This document shows, piece by piece, positions 1 through 6,874 of a stretch of DNA of 7,596 nt; positions within the stretch are counted from its first letter, which is position 1, and the number at the start of each line of letters is the position of its first letter. The stretch is taken from the NCBI GenBank assembly GCA_003445795.1, contig DMCN01000064.1:23272-30867 (forward strand), read 5' to 3'. The notes beneath the pieces are model-generated. The model was not told the DNA's origin, did not search any database, and worked only from the letters and a program-made list of their open reading frames with translations. The stretch comes from Gallionellaceae bacterium (GTDB taxonomy: Bacteria; Pseudomonadota; Gammaproteobacteria; Burkholderiales; Gallionellaceae). A program made the position numbers and the translations under genes.

Positions 1-177
1 GCCGACGAACCCACCGGCAATCTCGACCGCGCCTCAGCCTCTGCTCTCTTCGATCTGATGCAGAACCTCAACGCCAAACTCAACACCAGCTTCATCATCG
101 TCACCCACGACCTTGAACTCGCCGGCAGGATGCAACGGCAGTTGCGACTGGTGGACGGCACCCTGCACCCGGCCTGA
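1..177 (+). CDS. lolD: Lipoprotein-releasing system ATP-binding protein LolD, C-terminal fragment
   Basis: This is the last 58 residues of an ABC-transporter ATPase; the 5' part lies outside the window. The fragment opens with ADEPTGNLD, which holds the end of Walker B (D2, E3) and the D-loop (N7-L8-D9). The switch histidine follows in IIVTHDLELA (H36), then a short tail RQLRLVDGTLHPA ending in TGA. The run ADEPTGNLD...THDLxLAxRMxRQL is closely LolD-like. By family knowledge, LolD dimerises on the cytoplasmic face of the inner membrane with LolC/LolE and powers transfer of outer-membrane lipoproteins to LolA. The ATP-binding P-loop and signature motif are not in the window. The related ATPases MacB and FtsE share these motifs, but the RM-RQL ending favours LolD. 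No hairpin terminator is visible directly after the stop, so read-through into the next same-strand gene is possible. Confidence 0.93.
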   Translation, partial: ADEPTGNLDRASASALFDLMQNLNAKLNTSFIIVTHDLELAGRMQRQLRLVDGTLHPA

Positions 178-266
178 TCCACCAAGCCTTCTGCAATCTT
201 CCCGTCATCACCATGTAACAGCGACGGATTAGTGTGCTCGTCATCCTAACTACAGGAGCGACGAAC

Positions 267-776
267 ATGATCCCCTTCCCTACCCGCACGCTGCCTCACA
301 CCGATCTGCCCATCGCCGACAGCATCATGCAACCCTTCGAGCAACTGCTCGATTTCAAGACATTCTCATCGCTGCGCCGCATGGTGACCCACCAGCACAG
401 CAAACCATTGCTCAAGCGCACCGACTTCATGAAACAGGTGACGCTCTACCTGCCCGAGGTTGCCGCCCGCATCGAGGAAAGCGACTTCGGCATCGTCCAT
501 CTGGAAGTCGGCGCCATGCGGCTGGCCACCCGCGAAGCGATCATCGCCCGCGATTTCGCCACCGTGCGCAAACACCTGTTCCTGATCACCGACCTGTTCG
601 ACCGCGCCGACAACGAGCTGTATGAAGCCATCCGTATCTCCTGGCTGGATGCGTTGTTTCTCGAAGAATACTCGTCGGCATTCATGGAAGCGCGCAGCAT
701 GCTGTCGAAGCCGATGGAGAACGTGTTGCGCCAAACGGAACTGCGGCTCGACAAGCAGCATAGCGAAGCCAAATAA
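267..776 (+). CDS. Uncharacterised 169-aa cytoplasmic protein
   Basis: I do not recognise a named gene here. I chose the ATG at 267 because CAGGAG ends 8 bases before it. The reading frame stays open upstream to an ATG at 234, but that start has no comparable ribosome binding site. The 169-residue product is soluble by eye, with no signal peptide or membrane span. Residues 1-55 are basic and include an RRMVTHQHSK stretch. The centre, about residues 76-131, has a regular helical look: HLEVGAMRLAT, then an acidic RDFATVRKHLF helix, then LFDRADNELYEAIRISWLDALF. This resembles small helical bacterial proteins of the DUF7674 type, in which an HLxxG opening is followed by an aromatic-rich 'NAIxVSxLExL' end. 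That resemblance is from memory and tentative. The C-terminus (about 132-169) is charged and probably helical. It lies 89 bp downstream of lolD on the same strand and converges on the small minus-strand gene at 825-935. Coding is well supported; function is unknown. Confidence 0.82.
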   Translation: MIPFPTRTLPHTDLPIADSIMQPFEQLLDFKTFSSLRRMVTHQHSKPLLKRTDFMKQVTLYLPEVAARIEESDFGIVHLEVGAMRLATREAIIARDFATVRKHLFLITDLFDRADNELYEAIRISWLDALFLEEYSSAFMEARSMLSKPMENVLRQTELRLDKQHSEAK

Positions 777-805
777 AACGCCCCGGCACTCGCGTACCGG
801 GGCGT
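771..805 (-). terminator. Intrinsic terminator, strongest on the minus strand
   Basis: A 9-bp perfect stem (778-786 paired with 797-805, arms ACGCCCCGG and CCGGGGCGT) closes a 10-base loop. Read on the minus strand it is followed at once by TTTTATTT (778-771), the classic GC stem plus T-run of a Rho-independent terminator. Read on the plus strand the stem begins just after the 169-aa gene's stop codon, but the following bases (ATGTCGTTCGTT) are only moderately T-rich. It therefore probably serves both converging genes, with the stronger signal for a minus-strand transcript. Such a transcript needs a minus-strand gene upstream, which supports the 36-aa gene at 825-935. Confidence 0.8.
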
Positions 806-824
806 ATGTCGTTCGTTGCAGGAA

Positions 825-935
825 TTAGATTGAAGTGCTGACGGATGTGAACGTCGGGAGCGCCACAATCAGCGCGAACACGCTGGCGATCATCCAGCGA
901 ACGAACTTTGCCACACCTTCATATGCTTTTTTCAT
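825..935 (-). CDS. Small 36-aa single-span membrane protein (hypothetical)
   Basis: On the minus strand an ATG at 935 opens a 36-codon frame ending in TAA at 825-827. It is preceded by AGAGAGGTGTCAG, a good ribosome binding site with GAGG 7 bases from the start. The product begins MKKAYEGVAKFVRW, with a basic amphipathic N-terminus (K2, K3, K10, R13). It continues with a hydrophobic span of about 16 residues, roughly 14-29 (MIASVFALIVALPTF), and ends in a short Ser/Thr-rich tail (TSVSTSI). By the positive-inside rule the N-terminus would be cytoplasmic. The terminator at 771-805 lies 20 bases downstream, giving the gene a complete expression layout. It follows the DUF2062 gene on the same strand with an 85-bp gap, so it may be co-transcribed or have its own promoter. 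A TATTAT box at 1002-997 is present, but no convincing -35 lies at the usual distance. I recognise no family. Short length leaves real doubt; a leader peptide or chance frame is possible. Confidence 0.6.
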   Translation of the reverse strand: MKKAYEGVAKFVRWMIASVFALIVALPTFTSVSTSI

Positions 936-960
936 CTGACACCTCTCTTGGTTAACACGA

Positions 961-983
961 TATCCGGCGAACATTTGCCGGAC
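961..983 (-). other. Hairpin in the leader of the 36-aa gene
   Basis: TCCGGC at 963-968 pairs with GCCGGA at 977-982. A G-T wobble (969/976) and an A-T pair (970/975) extend it to an 8-bp stem with a 4-base loop ACAT. It sits between the DUF2062 stop codon and the 36-aa gene, about 28 bases before that start. There is no T-run after it on the minus strand (ATATCGTGTTAACC), so it is not a standard terminator. It could be a 5' leader structure, an mRNA-stabilising hairpin or an operator-like dyad. Its function is inference only. Confidence 0.35.
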
Positions 984-1020
984 GCGTGATCAGACGATAA
1001 TAGTTGAGCAAAGTTCCCAA

Positions 1021-1548
1021 CTATTTAGTATGACGCTTGCTCCATTTCCACAACACCATCAATCGCCACAACACGCGCACGGCGAAATATCCGCCAATCG
1101 CCAACCCCATCGCCAATAGCGGCAAGCCGATCAACAAGGGTTGGCCCAGTGCCATCAGCCATTCCCACGCCTCGCCGAACCAGTCTTGCCAATGCACCTC
1201 TGGGAAGGTGGGTACTACGGCAGGATGCTCCGCCCCGCTCACCCGGATGCCGATCTCGTAGGCCAGCAGGTACAAAGGCACGATAGTGAAAGGGTTGGTG
1301 TAGAACGTGGCGAACGCGGCGACCGGCAGGTTGACGCGGAACAGTACAGCCAGCAGCACCGCAGAGATCATCTGCAGGGGCCCGGGGATAAGCCCGCAGA
1401 ACAAGCCGACCGCCACCCCGCCCGCCACCGAACGGCGATGCAGATGCCACAGGTTGGGGTGGTGCAGCAAATGCCGCACCGGAGCCAGCCAGCGGTGGTT
1501 GCGGATACTGTCGTGATCCGGCAATAACTTTCGGAAGAATTTGCGCAT
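1021..1548 (-). CDS. DUF2062 domain-containing inner-membrane protein
   Basis: A complete 175-residue protein of the DUF2062 family, whose molecular role is not established. The N-terminus is basic and soluble (MRKFFRKLLPDHDSIRNHRW), followed by the characteristic HHPNLWHLHRRSVAGGVAVGLF (29-50). The first membrane span then carries the PGPLQ motif (P55-Q59). A second span is followed by the family's TNPFT..PLY motif (84-93). After a polar loop at about 103-130, a further hydrophobic stretch (132-168) and a basic tail (KWSKRHTK) end the protein. Length and order fit the family. It is divergent from comEC with 36 bp between start codons; DUF2062 genes beside comEC are a familiar arrangement in betaproteobacteria. 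No Shine-Dalgarno sequence precedes the ATG (upstream bases are AATCACCCC). A -10-like TAGAAT at 1560-1555 lies so close that a leaderless or nearly leaderless message is possible. The same strand continues to the 36-aa gene. Confidence 0.93.
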   Translation of the reverse strand: MRKFFRKLLPDHDSIRNHRWLAPVRHLLHHPNLWHLHRRSVAGGVAVGLFCGLIPGPLQMISAVLLAVLFRVNLPVAAFATFYTNPFTIVPLYLLAYEIGIRVSGAEHPAVVPTFPEVHWQDWFGEAWEWLMALGQPLLIGLPLLAMGLAIGGYFAVRVLWRLMVLWKWSKRHTK

Positions 1549-1584
1549 GGGGTGATTCTATGATTTTGCGGTACGCTACGCACT

Positions 1585-3921
1585 ATGGTTTCCTTCGCGC
1601 TCTTCTTTGCCATCGGCGTGTGGTATCTGCAACAGCAGGCGGCGTTGCCCGATCTCCCGTTCTTTTGGCCCCTCGCCGTGCTGGCGCTGTTGCTGCCGCG
1701 CGCGAACAATACCTACCTGATCTTTGCCCGCCGCGTGGTGCTGCTGACCTGCGCCGTATCACTGGGTTACGGCTACGCCGCCTGGATGGCGCAACAACGC
1801 CTGGCCGACAGCCTGCCGGACGAATGGCAGGGCAAGAATATCATCGTCACCGGCATCGTGGCGGAGATGCCGCGCCAGCACGAGCGCGGCCTGCGTTTCG
1901 CTTTCGACGTGGAAAGCGTGCTCACGCCCAAGGCCCATGTGCCCCACCGCATCCAGCTCAGCACCTACGATGGCGACAGCCGCGATCCTCTGCAACCGGG
2001 AGCGGGTGAACGCTGGCAGTTCACCGTGCGCCTGAAACAACCGCACGGTACCAGCAACCCGAACAACTTCGATTTCGAGGCCTGGGCGCTGGAGCGCGAT
2101 ATCCGCGCAGTCGGCTATGTGTACGAGAAAGGCGACAACCGCAGTCTGGCGGAACATACCGTCAGCCCGGCCTATCTGGTACAGCATCTGCGCGAGACTG
2201 TGCGCACGCATTTCCGGAAGACACTGGGCGAAGCACCCTACACCGGCATCCTCACCGCGCTGGCGATCGGCGACCAGTCCGGCATCAGCAGCGACGAATG
2301 GCAACTGTTCACGCGCACCGGCACCAACCACCTGATGAGCATCTCGGGCCTGCACATCACACTGCTGGCCGGGATGATCTTTGCGCTGGTCTACTGGCTG
2401 TGGCAGCGCAGCATCCGCCTCACGCTGCTGTTCCCCGCGCGCAAGGCGGCTGCCATCGCCGGATTGTGCGCCGCCCTGTTCTACACGCTGGCATCCGGCT
2501 ACGAGGTCCCCGCGCAACGCACCCTGTACATGGTGGCGACCTTCACGCTGATGCTGTTGCTCTCTCGGAACGTCTCGCCCTCGCAGATGCTGGCGGCGGC
2601 ATTGATGGTCGTGCTGCTGGCCGACCCGTGGGCGGTGTTGTCGGCCGGGTTCTGGTTGTCGTTCGGCGCCGTTGCGCTGATCTTCTATGTCACCGCCAAT
2701 CGACTGCACACGCAGCATTGGCTGCGCGAATACGGCAAGGTGCAATGGGCGATGATGATCGGCCTGATCCCGCCACTGCTGGCACTATTCCAGCAACTCT
2801 CGCTGGTTGCGCCGCTCGCCAATGCGTTCGCGATCCCGCTGGTCAGTTTTCTGGTGGTGCCGCTGACGCTGCTCGGCACTTTGCCGCCGTTCGAATGGAT
2901 GCTCTATCTAGCCCATCAGGCGCTGGCCTTGTGCATGTACCTGCTCGGCCTGCTCGACCGGCTACCGTTCGCGGTATGGCAGCAACATGCACCGCCCACC
3001 TGGGCGGTCATCGCCGGCATCGGCGGCGCATTGTGGATGCTCGCCCCGCGCGGTTTCCCGATGCGCTGGATGGGGATCGCGCTATTGCTGCCGATGTTTC
3101 TGGTCGCGCCGCCCGCACCCGAAAAAGGGACCGCGCTCATCACCGTCTTCGACGTCGGGCAGGGATTGGCCGTCTCGGTGCAGACGCAAAAGCACGCTCT
3201 GCTCTACGACACCGGCCCGGATTTTTCCGGCGATGCGGACAGCGGCAGTCGCATCCTGCTGCCCGCACTGCGCGGCATGGGTATCGGCCATCTTGATCTG
3301 CTGGTGCTGTCGCACGACGATGTCGACCATATCGGCGGGACGGAATCGGTGTTGCAGGGCCTGACGGTGACCAACGTGCTGACCTCACTGCCCGACAACC
3401 ATCCACGGATGAGTCTGGCCGCGCACAGCGAAGCGTGCCACGACGGGCAGTCATGGTTCTGGGACGATGTGCGGTTCGATATGCTGCATCCCGCCGAAAC
3501 GAGTGCCGGGGAAAACCGGGAGCATGACAACGAGCTCAGTTGCGTATTGCGGGTGAGTATCGGGCAGCATGCCGTGCTGCTCGCCGCCGACATCGAGAAG
3601 CTATCCGAGCAGCGTCTGCTGGCGGCGCACCGGAGCGGACTGCCCGCCACCCTGCTGGTCGCGCCGCATCACGGCAGCAAGAGTTCTTCGTCGCCGTCCT
3701 TCGTGGACGTGGTGCACCCGCGCTTCGTGGTGTTCACGACCGGATACCGCAACCGTTTCGGGCATCCGCGCGAGGAGATCGTGGCACGTTACCGCGCTGC
3801 GGGCAGCGCGGTGTTGCGTTCGGATGAGGATGGTGCGATCAGCATCGTGATGGACGGACAGAATATCGGTCTGGAACGTCACCGCATGACCCGCCCGCGC
3901 TACTGGCAGCACAAGGCCTAG
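1585..3921 (+). CDS. comEC: DNA internalization competence protein ComEC/Rec2
   Basis: A full-length (778 aa) inner-membrane channel that, by family knowledge, carries single-stranded DNA into the cytoplasm during natural transformation. The N-terminus has membrane spans at about 1-17, 27-37 and 49-68, then a periplasmic OB-like DUF4131 region (about 80-185) with the typical NPNNFDFEAWALERDIRAVG. The Competence domain (about 215-505) shows ISGLHIT (253-259) and LSFGAV (358-363) among many hydrophobic spans. The C-terminal metallo-beta-lactamase-like domain (about 516-765) opens with FDVGQG (522-527) and YDTG (541-544). It keeps the metal-site motif SHDDVDHIGG (576-585), AAD (667-669), HHGSKSS (695-701) and GHP (726-728), so it appears nuclease-competent and is not a degenerate copy. 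The frame is closed by TGA at 1561-1563, so ATG 1585 is the only plausible upstream start, and it has no evident Shine-Dalgarno sequence. The start MVSFALFFAIGVWYLQQQAALP fits the family. No other competence gene is in the window. Confidence 0.96.
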   Translation: MVSFALFFAIGVWYLQQQAALPDLPFFWPLAVLALLLPRANNTYLIFARRVVLLTCAVSLGYGYAAWMAQQRLADSLPDEWQGKNIIVTGIVAEMPRQHERGLRFAFDVESVLTPKAHVPHRIQLSTYDGDSRDPLQPGAGERWQFTVRLKQPHGTSNPNNFDFEAWALERDIRAVGYVYEKGDNRSLAEHTVSPAYLVQHLRETVRTHFRKTLGEAPYTGILTALAIGDQSGISSDEWQLFTRTGTNHLMSISGLHITLLAGMIFALVYWLWQRSIRLTLLFPARKAAAIAGLCAALFYTLASGYEVPAQRTLYMVATFTLMLLLSRNVSPSQMLAAALMVVLLADPWAVLSAGFWLSFGAVALIFYVTANRLHTQHWLREYGKVQWAMMIGLIPPLLALFQQLSLVAPLANAFAIPLVSFLVVPLTLLGTLPPFEWMLYLAHQALALCMYLLGLLDRLPFAVWQQHAPPTWAVIAGIGGALWMLAPRGFPMRWMGIALLLPMFLVAPPAPEKGTALITVFDVGQGLAVSVQTQKHALLYDTGPDFSGDADSGSRILLPALRGMGIGHLDLLVLSHDDVDHIGGTESVLQGLTVTNVLTSLPDNHPRMSLAAHSEACHDGQSWFWDDVRFDMLHPAETSAGENREHDNELSCVLRVSIGQHAVLLAADIEKLSEQRLLAAHRSGLPATLLVAPHHGSKSSSSPSFVDVVHPRFVVFTTGYRNRFGHPREEIVARYRAAGSAVLRSDEDGAISIVMDGQNIGLERHRMTRPRYWQHKA

Positions 3922-3933
3922 GGGAAACCTAGG
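3917..3933. repeat. Paired CCTAGG hexamers at the convergent gene junction
   Basis: CCTAGG at 3917-3922 and again at 3928-3933 are separated by GGAAA. As each hexamer is itself a palindrome, the two copies are both a direct and an inverted repeat and can form a 6-bp stem with a 5-base loop. The comEC stop TAG (3919-3921) lies in the first copy. The stop of the minus-strand GGDEF-EAL gene (TAG, 3931-3929) lies in the second. No T-run follows on either strand, so it is not a standard intrinsic terminator, though it might slow or separate the converging transcripts. Confidence 0.6.
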
Positions 3934-6874
3934 AAAGACGCGGCGGGTTGCGGATGAAGCTGGCGGCAGCTTCCGGCGACAGGGGGCGGGAATAGAAGTA
4001 ACCCTGTATCTCGTCGCAACCGCGGATGCGCAGGAAGTCGAGCTGCTCCTGCGTCTCCACCCCCTCCGCGATCACGCGCAGATTGAGCCGGTGGCCCAGC
4101 GCGATGATGGAGCGGATGATGGCAGCATCGCTCTCGTCGGTCTCGATGTCGCGCACGAAACTCTGGTCGATCTTGAGTTTGTGCACCGGCAATTTTTTCA
4201 GATAGTTCAAGCTGGAGAAGCCCGTGCCGAAGTCGTCGATGGACAGTTTGACCCCCAGCTCGTTCATCTCGTCGAGGAAACTCAGCGCGATCTTGTTGTC
4301 GCCCATCATGATGCCCTCGGTGATCTCGAGTTCCAGATAGCCCGGCTCCAGACCGCATTCGGCCAGCACATTCCTGACCAGTTCACCCAGCGTCGGCTGG
4401 CGCAACTGCCGTATCGACAGATTCACCGACAGGGTGAAATCCTTCAGCCCCGCCTGCTGCCATTGCACCAGTTGCGCGCAGGCCGTGCGCAGCACCCATT
4501 CGCCGATCGGAATGATCTGCCCGGTCTCCTCCGCCACCGTGATGAACTCGGCGGGCGAGACCGCGCCTTTCTCGGGATGGTTCCAGCGTATCAACGCTTC
4601 GACTCCGCGGAGCTTGCCTGTCGTCAGATCCGCCTGAGGCTGGTAATGCAGGAAGAACTCGTTGCGCTCCAATGCCAGCCGCAGGTCCTTCTCCATGGAG
4701 AACAGCAGGTCGACGCGGAAGTTCATCTCCGGCCGGAAGAATTGGAAGTTATTGCGGCCCTCTTCCTTGGCGCGGTACATGGCCATATCGGCGTTCTTGA
4801 TCAGCGTGTCCGCATCCTGTGCGTGGTCGGGATAGATGCTGATACCGATACTGCCCAGCGTCGAGATGACTTGCCCGTCCAGGTCGTACGGCGTGGACAG
4901 CGCTTCCAGCAGCTTGGCCGCCACCACGGCAGCCCCGCTCTCGCCGGTCTCGCGCAGCAGCACGATGAATTCATCGCCCCCGATCCGTGCCACGGTATCT
5001 TCATCGCGCACATGCGCCTGGATACGCAAAGCCACCGCCTGCAGCAGCCGGTCCCCCACGCTGTGCCCCATCGAATCGTTGATGTACTTGAAGCGGTCGA
5101 GATCCATGAACAGCAGCGCGAACTGCTGCTTGTCGCGATGCGCGACAGCCATCAACTGGCCCAGTCGATCTCGCAGCAATGTCCGGTTCGGCAATCCGGT
5201 CAGCACATCGTAGTAGGCAAGAAAATGGATGTTCTTCTCGGCTTCGGCCTGTTCGGTGATATCGCGCGCGATGGAGACATAGTTCGTCACTTCGCCACCG
5301 CCGTCGCGCACCGCCGTGATCGACATCCACTTGGGGTAGATGCGCCCGTTCTTGTGCTTGTCCCATATCTCGCCCTGCCAGTAGCCATGCTGAATGATGT
5401 CGCTCCACATCGAACGGTAGAACGCTTCATCGTGCCGTCCCGAACCCAGCATGCTCGGGTTCCTGCCCAGCATCTCTTCCGTCCGGTAGCCGCTCATCGC
5501 GACAAAAGCATGGTTGACGGCGACGACGTTGGCTTTGGCGTCAGTGATCAGGATCGCCTCGCCGCTGCTTTCGAATACACGCGCCGCCAGACGCAACGCG
5601 GCCTGCTCTTCTTTCTGCGCGGTGATGTCGTGGACGGTGCCGATGGCAAAAGCGGCAACACCGCTCTTCGGGTCGAAGTCGAACTTGGCCTGCTCGTGGA
5701 CCCAGCGGATATTGCCATCGACCAATATGCGGTGTTCGACATCGTAACTGCCGCTTTGCAGGGCTTCTTCCCATTTTCGGTTCAGTAACTCGCGGTCGTC
5801 CGGATGCACGTGTGCCAGAAATATCTCGTAATTGAGTCCGCCGCTGCGCTGCATGCCGAAAATGCGGTAAGTCTGGTCGGACCATTCCAGCAGGTTATTG
5901 CTCATATCCAGTTGCCAGCTGCCGACCTTGCCGATCACCTGCGCACGATTGAGCGCGTCCTCGCTACCCTGCAAACGTTTCAAAGCGTGGGTACGCTGGT
6001 AGTTCAGCGCGGACACGCTGATGCCCAGCACGGAAAGGAAAGTGACATACAGCCAGAGATCGATCACCCCGCGCAGACCATTGTCGGCAAAGGGCCCGAC
6101 ACCGTTGAGCGTACTGACCACAGCGAGAAGAAACATCACGATCAACAGACCGCTCACGCAACGCTGATTGAAACTCAGTGCAGCCCAGACAATAAGCGGA
6201 AACAGCATGAACAGGCCCAGCTGGCCCGTCTCACCGGCTCCAGCCAGCTCGCCGAACACCAGCATGGTCAGCAAGGCGGTGGACAGCAGCAGCGCGACCA
6301 GTTCGGCCAGTTGCGCGCGCCTCCACGGCATCGGTTTGTGAAACACGTAGGCCATCACGGCGGGCAAGAACAGGATCACACCGAGCGCATCACCCATCCA
6401 CCAGAACAAGGTGGTGGAGAGGAATTGGCGGGTATCGATAGCGCCGACGAAATAAAGGCTGCTCGCTCCCAGGAGCGCACTGGACAAGGTGCTGATCGCT
6501 CCGCCATACAGCCCCAGACGGTAGATATCGCGCACCTCGGACAAGCGCAGATTGAAGCGCGTGTAGCGCCTGAGCAACCAGGCTCCCAGCCAGGCTTCCA
6601 GCACCGCACCGGAGGTCATCCCAAGCACCGCCAGCAGGGAAATGCCCGAAGTCAGGTTGGAAAGAAAAGCACCGACGAGTATCGCCGGTAAATAGCGGTT
6701 GCCACCCAGCAGAACGGCTGCCATGGCGATGCCGGAAGGCGGCCAGAACAGCGTGACGGCATGGCCGACCAGCGCGAACTGCAAGCCGATCTGCGCAGTC
6801 ACAAAGTAGGCCAGTGCCAGCAGGACGCTGCGCACCAGAATGGAATCCTGCGGTGTGTTCAACAAATCTTTCAT
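3929..6874 (-). CDS. Membrane-anchored MASE1-PAS-PAS-GGDEF-EAL c-di-GMP signalling protein
   Basis: A complete 981-residue hybrid protein. Residues about 12-292 form a MASE1-type sensor with roughly eight membrane spans; FALVGHAVTLFWPPSGIAMA is typical of MASE1. A first PAS/PAC follows (about 305-422, containing FLAHVHPDDREL and WVHEQAKF), then a second (about 426-544, ending YVSIARDIT). The GGDEF domain (about 550-712) has DVLTGLPNR, DLDRFKYIND and intact GGDEF at 632-636. The inhibitory RxxD site (R623-D626) lies the usual five residues before it. The EAL domain (about 725-975) keeps EALIR (E759-R763), N818, ELEITE (E850, E853), DDFGTG (880-885), K901, AEGVE (E937) and QGY (957-959). Both the diguanylate cyclase and phosphodiesterase halves therefore look catalytically able; which dominates cannot be read from sequence. 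The signals for MASE1 and the PAS domains are unknown. The start at 6874 has GGAGG only 2 bases upstream, which is unusually close. TTG codons 4 and 5 are possible alternative starts. Confidence 0.96.
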   Translation of the reverse strand: MKDLLNTPQDSILVRSVLLALAYFVTAQIGLQFALVGHAVTLFWPPSGIAMAAVLLGGNRYLPAILVGAFLSNLTSGISLLAVLGMTSGAVLEAWLGAWLLRRYTRFNLRLSEVRDIYRLGLYGGAISTLSSALLGASSLYFVGAIDTRQFLSTTLFWWMGDALGVILFLPAVMAYVFHKPMPWRRAQLAELVALLLSTALLTMLVFGELAGAGETGQLGLFMLFPLIVWAALSFNQRCVSGLLIVMFLLAVVSTLNGVGPFADNGLRGVIDLWLYVTFLSVLGISVSALNYQRTHALKRLQGSEDALNRAQVIGKVGSWQLDMSNNLLEWSDQTYRIFGMQRSGGLNYEIFLAHVHPDDRELLNRKWEEALQSGSYDVEHRILVDGNIRWVHEQAKFDFDPKSGVAAFAIGTVHDITAQKEEQAALRLAARVFESSGEAILITDAKANVVAVNHAFVAMSGYRTEEMLGRNPSMLGSGRHDEAFYRSMWSDIIQHGYWQGEIWDKHKNGRIYPKWMSITAVRDGGGEVTNYVSIARDITEQAEAEKNIHFLAYYDVLTGLPNRTLLRDRLGQLMAVAHRDKQQFALLFMDLDRFKYINDSMGHSVGDRLLQAVALRIQAHVRDEDTVARIGGDEFIVLLRETGESGAAVVAAKLLEALSTPYDLDGQVISTLGSIGISIYPDHAQDADTLIKNADMAMYRAKEEGRNNFQFFRPEMNFRVDLLFSMEKDLRLALERNEFFLHYQPQADLTTGKLRGVEALIRWNHPEKGAVSPAEFITVAEETGQIIPIGEWVLRTACAQLVQWQQAGLKDFTLSVNLSIRQLRQPTLGELVRNVLAECGLEPGYLELEITEGIMMGDNKIALSFLDEMNELGVKLSIDDFGTGFSSLNYLKKLPVHKLKIDQSFVRDIETDESDAAIIRSIIALGHRLNLRVIAEGVETQEQLDFLRIRGCDEIQGYFYSRPLSPEAAASFIRNPPRLS

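Noticed and set aside
234..266. Earlier ATG (234) as start of the 169-aa protein
   Set aside because: No ribosome binding site precedes it, whereas CAGGAG is correctly placed for the ATG at 267.
178..266. lolD terminator or strong promoter in the 89-bp gap
   Set aside because: No GC-rich stem followed by a T-run and no convincing -35/-10 pair could be found; nothing supportable beyond the ribosome binding site at 254-258.
446..868. Minus-strand 140-codon frame covering the 169-aa gene and part of the small gene
   Set aside because: It runs through the terminator and overlaps two better-supported frames. Its Ser/Arg-rich product looks like a shadow.
936..1020. c-di-GMP riboswitch in the leader of the 36-aa gene
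   Set aside because: Considered because a c-di-GMP enzyme is in the window. The region shows only one short hairpin and none of the multi-helix core or conserved loops of the GEMM classes.
1560..2009. Plus-strand frame starting in the DUF2062/comEC gap
   Set aside because: It overlaps the comEC N-terminus in another frame, has an Arg/Ala-rich product and lacks a ribosome binding site.
1759..2745. Minus-strand 328-codon frame opposite comEC
   Set aside because: It is antisense to the DUF4131 and Competence domains of comEC, has low-complexity Gln/Arg/Ala composition and shows no motif; it is a shadow frame.
2298..3296. Plus-strand 332-codon frame overlapping comEC in another frame
   Set aside because: It is fully inside comEC, and its Ala/Arg/Gly-rich composition is typical of an out-of-frame reading of GC-rich DNA.
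4091..5788. Open plus-strand frame of 565 codons opposite the GGDEF-EAL gene
   Set aside because: It lies wholly antisense to a strongly supported conserved gene. Its product is rich in His, Gln, Arg and Val, as expected from the complement of GC-rich coding sequence, and it has no recognisable domain.
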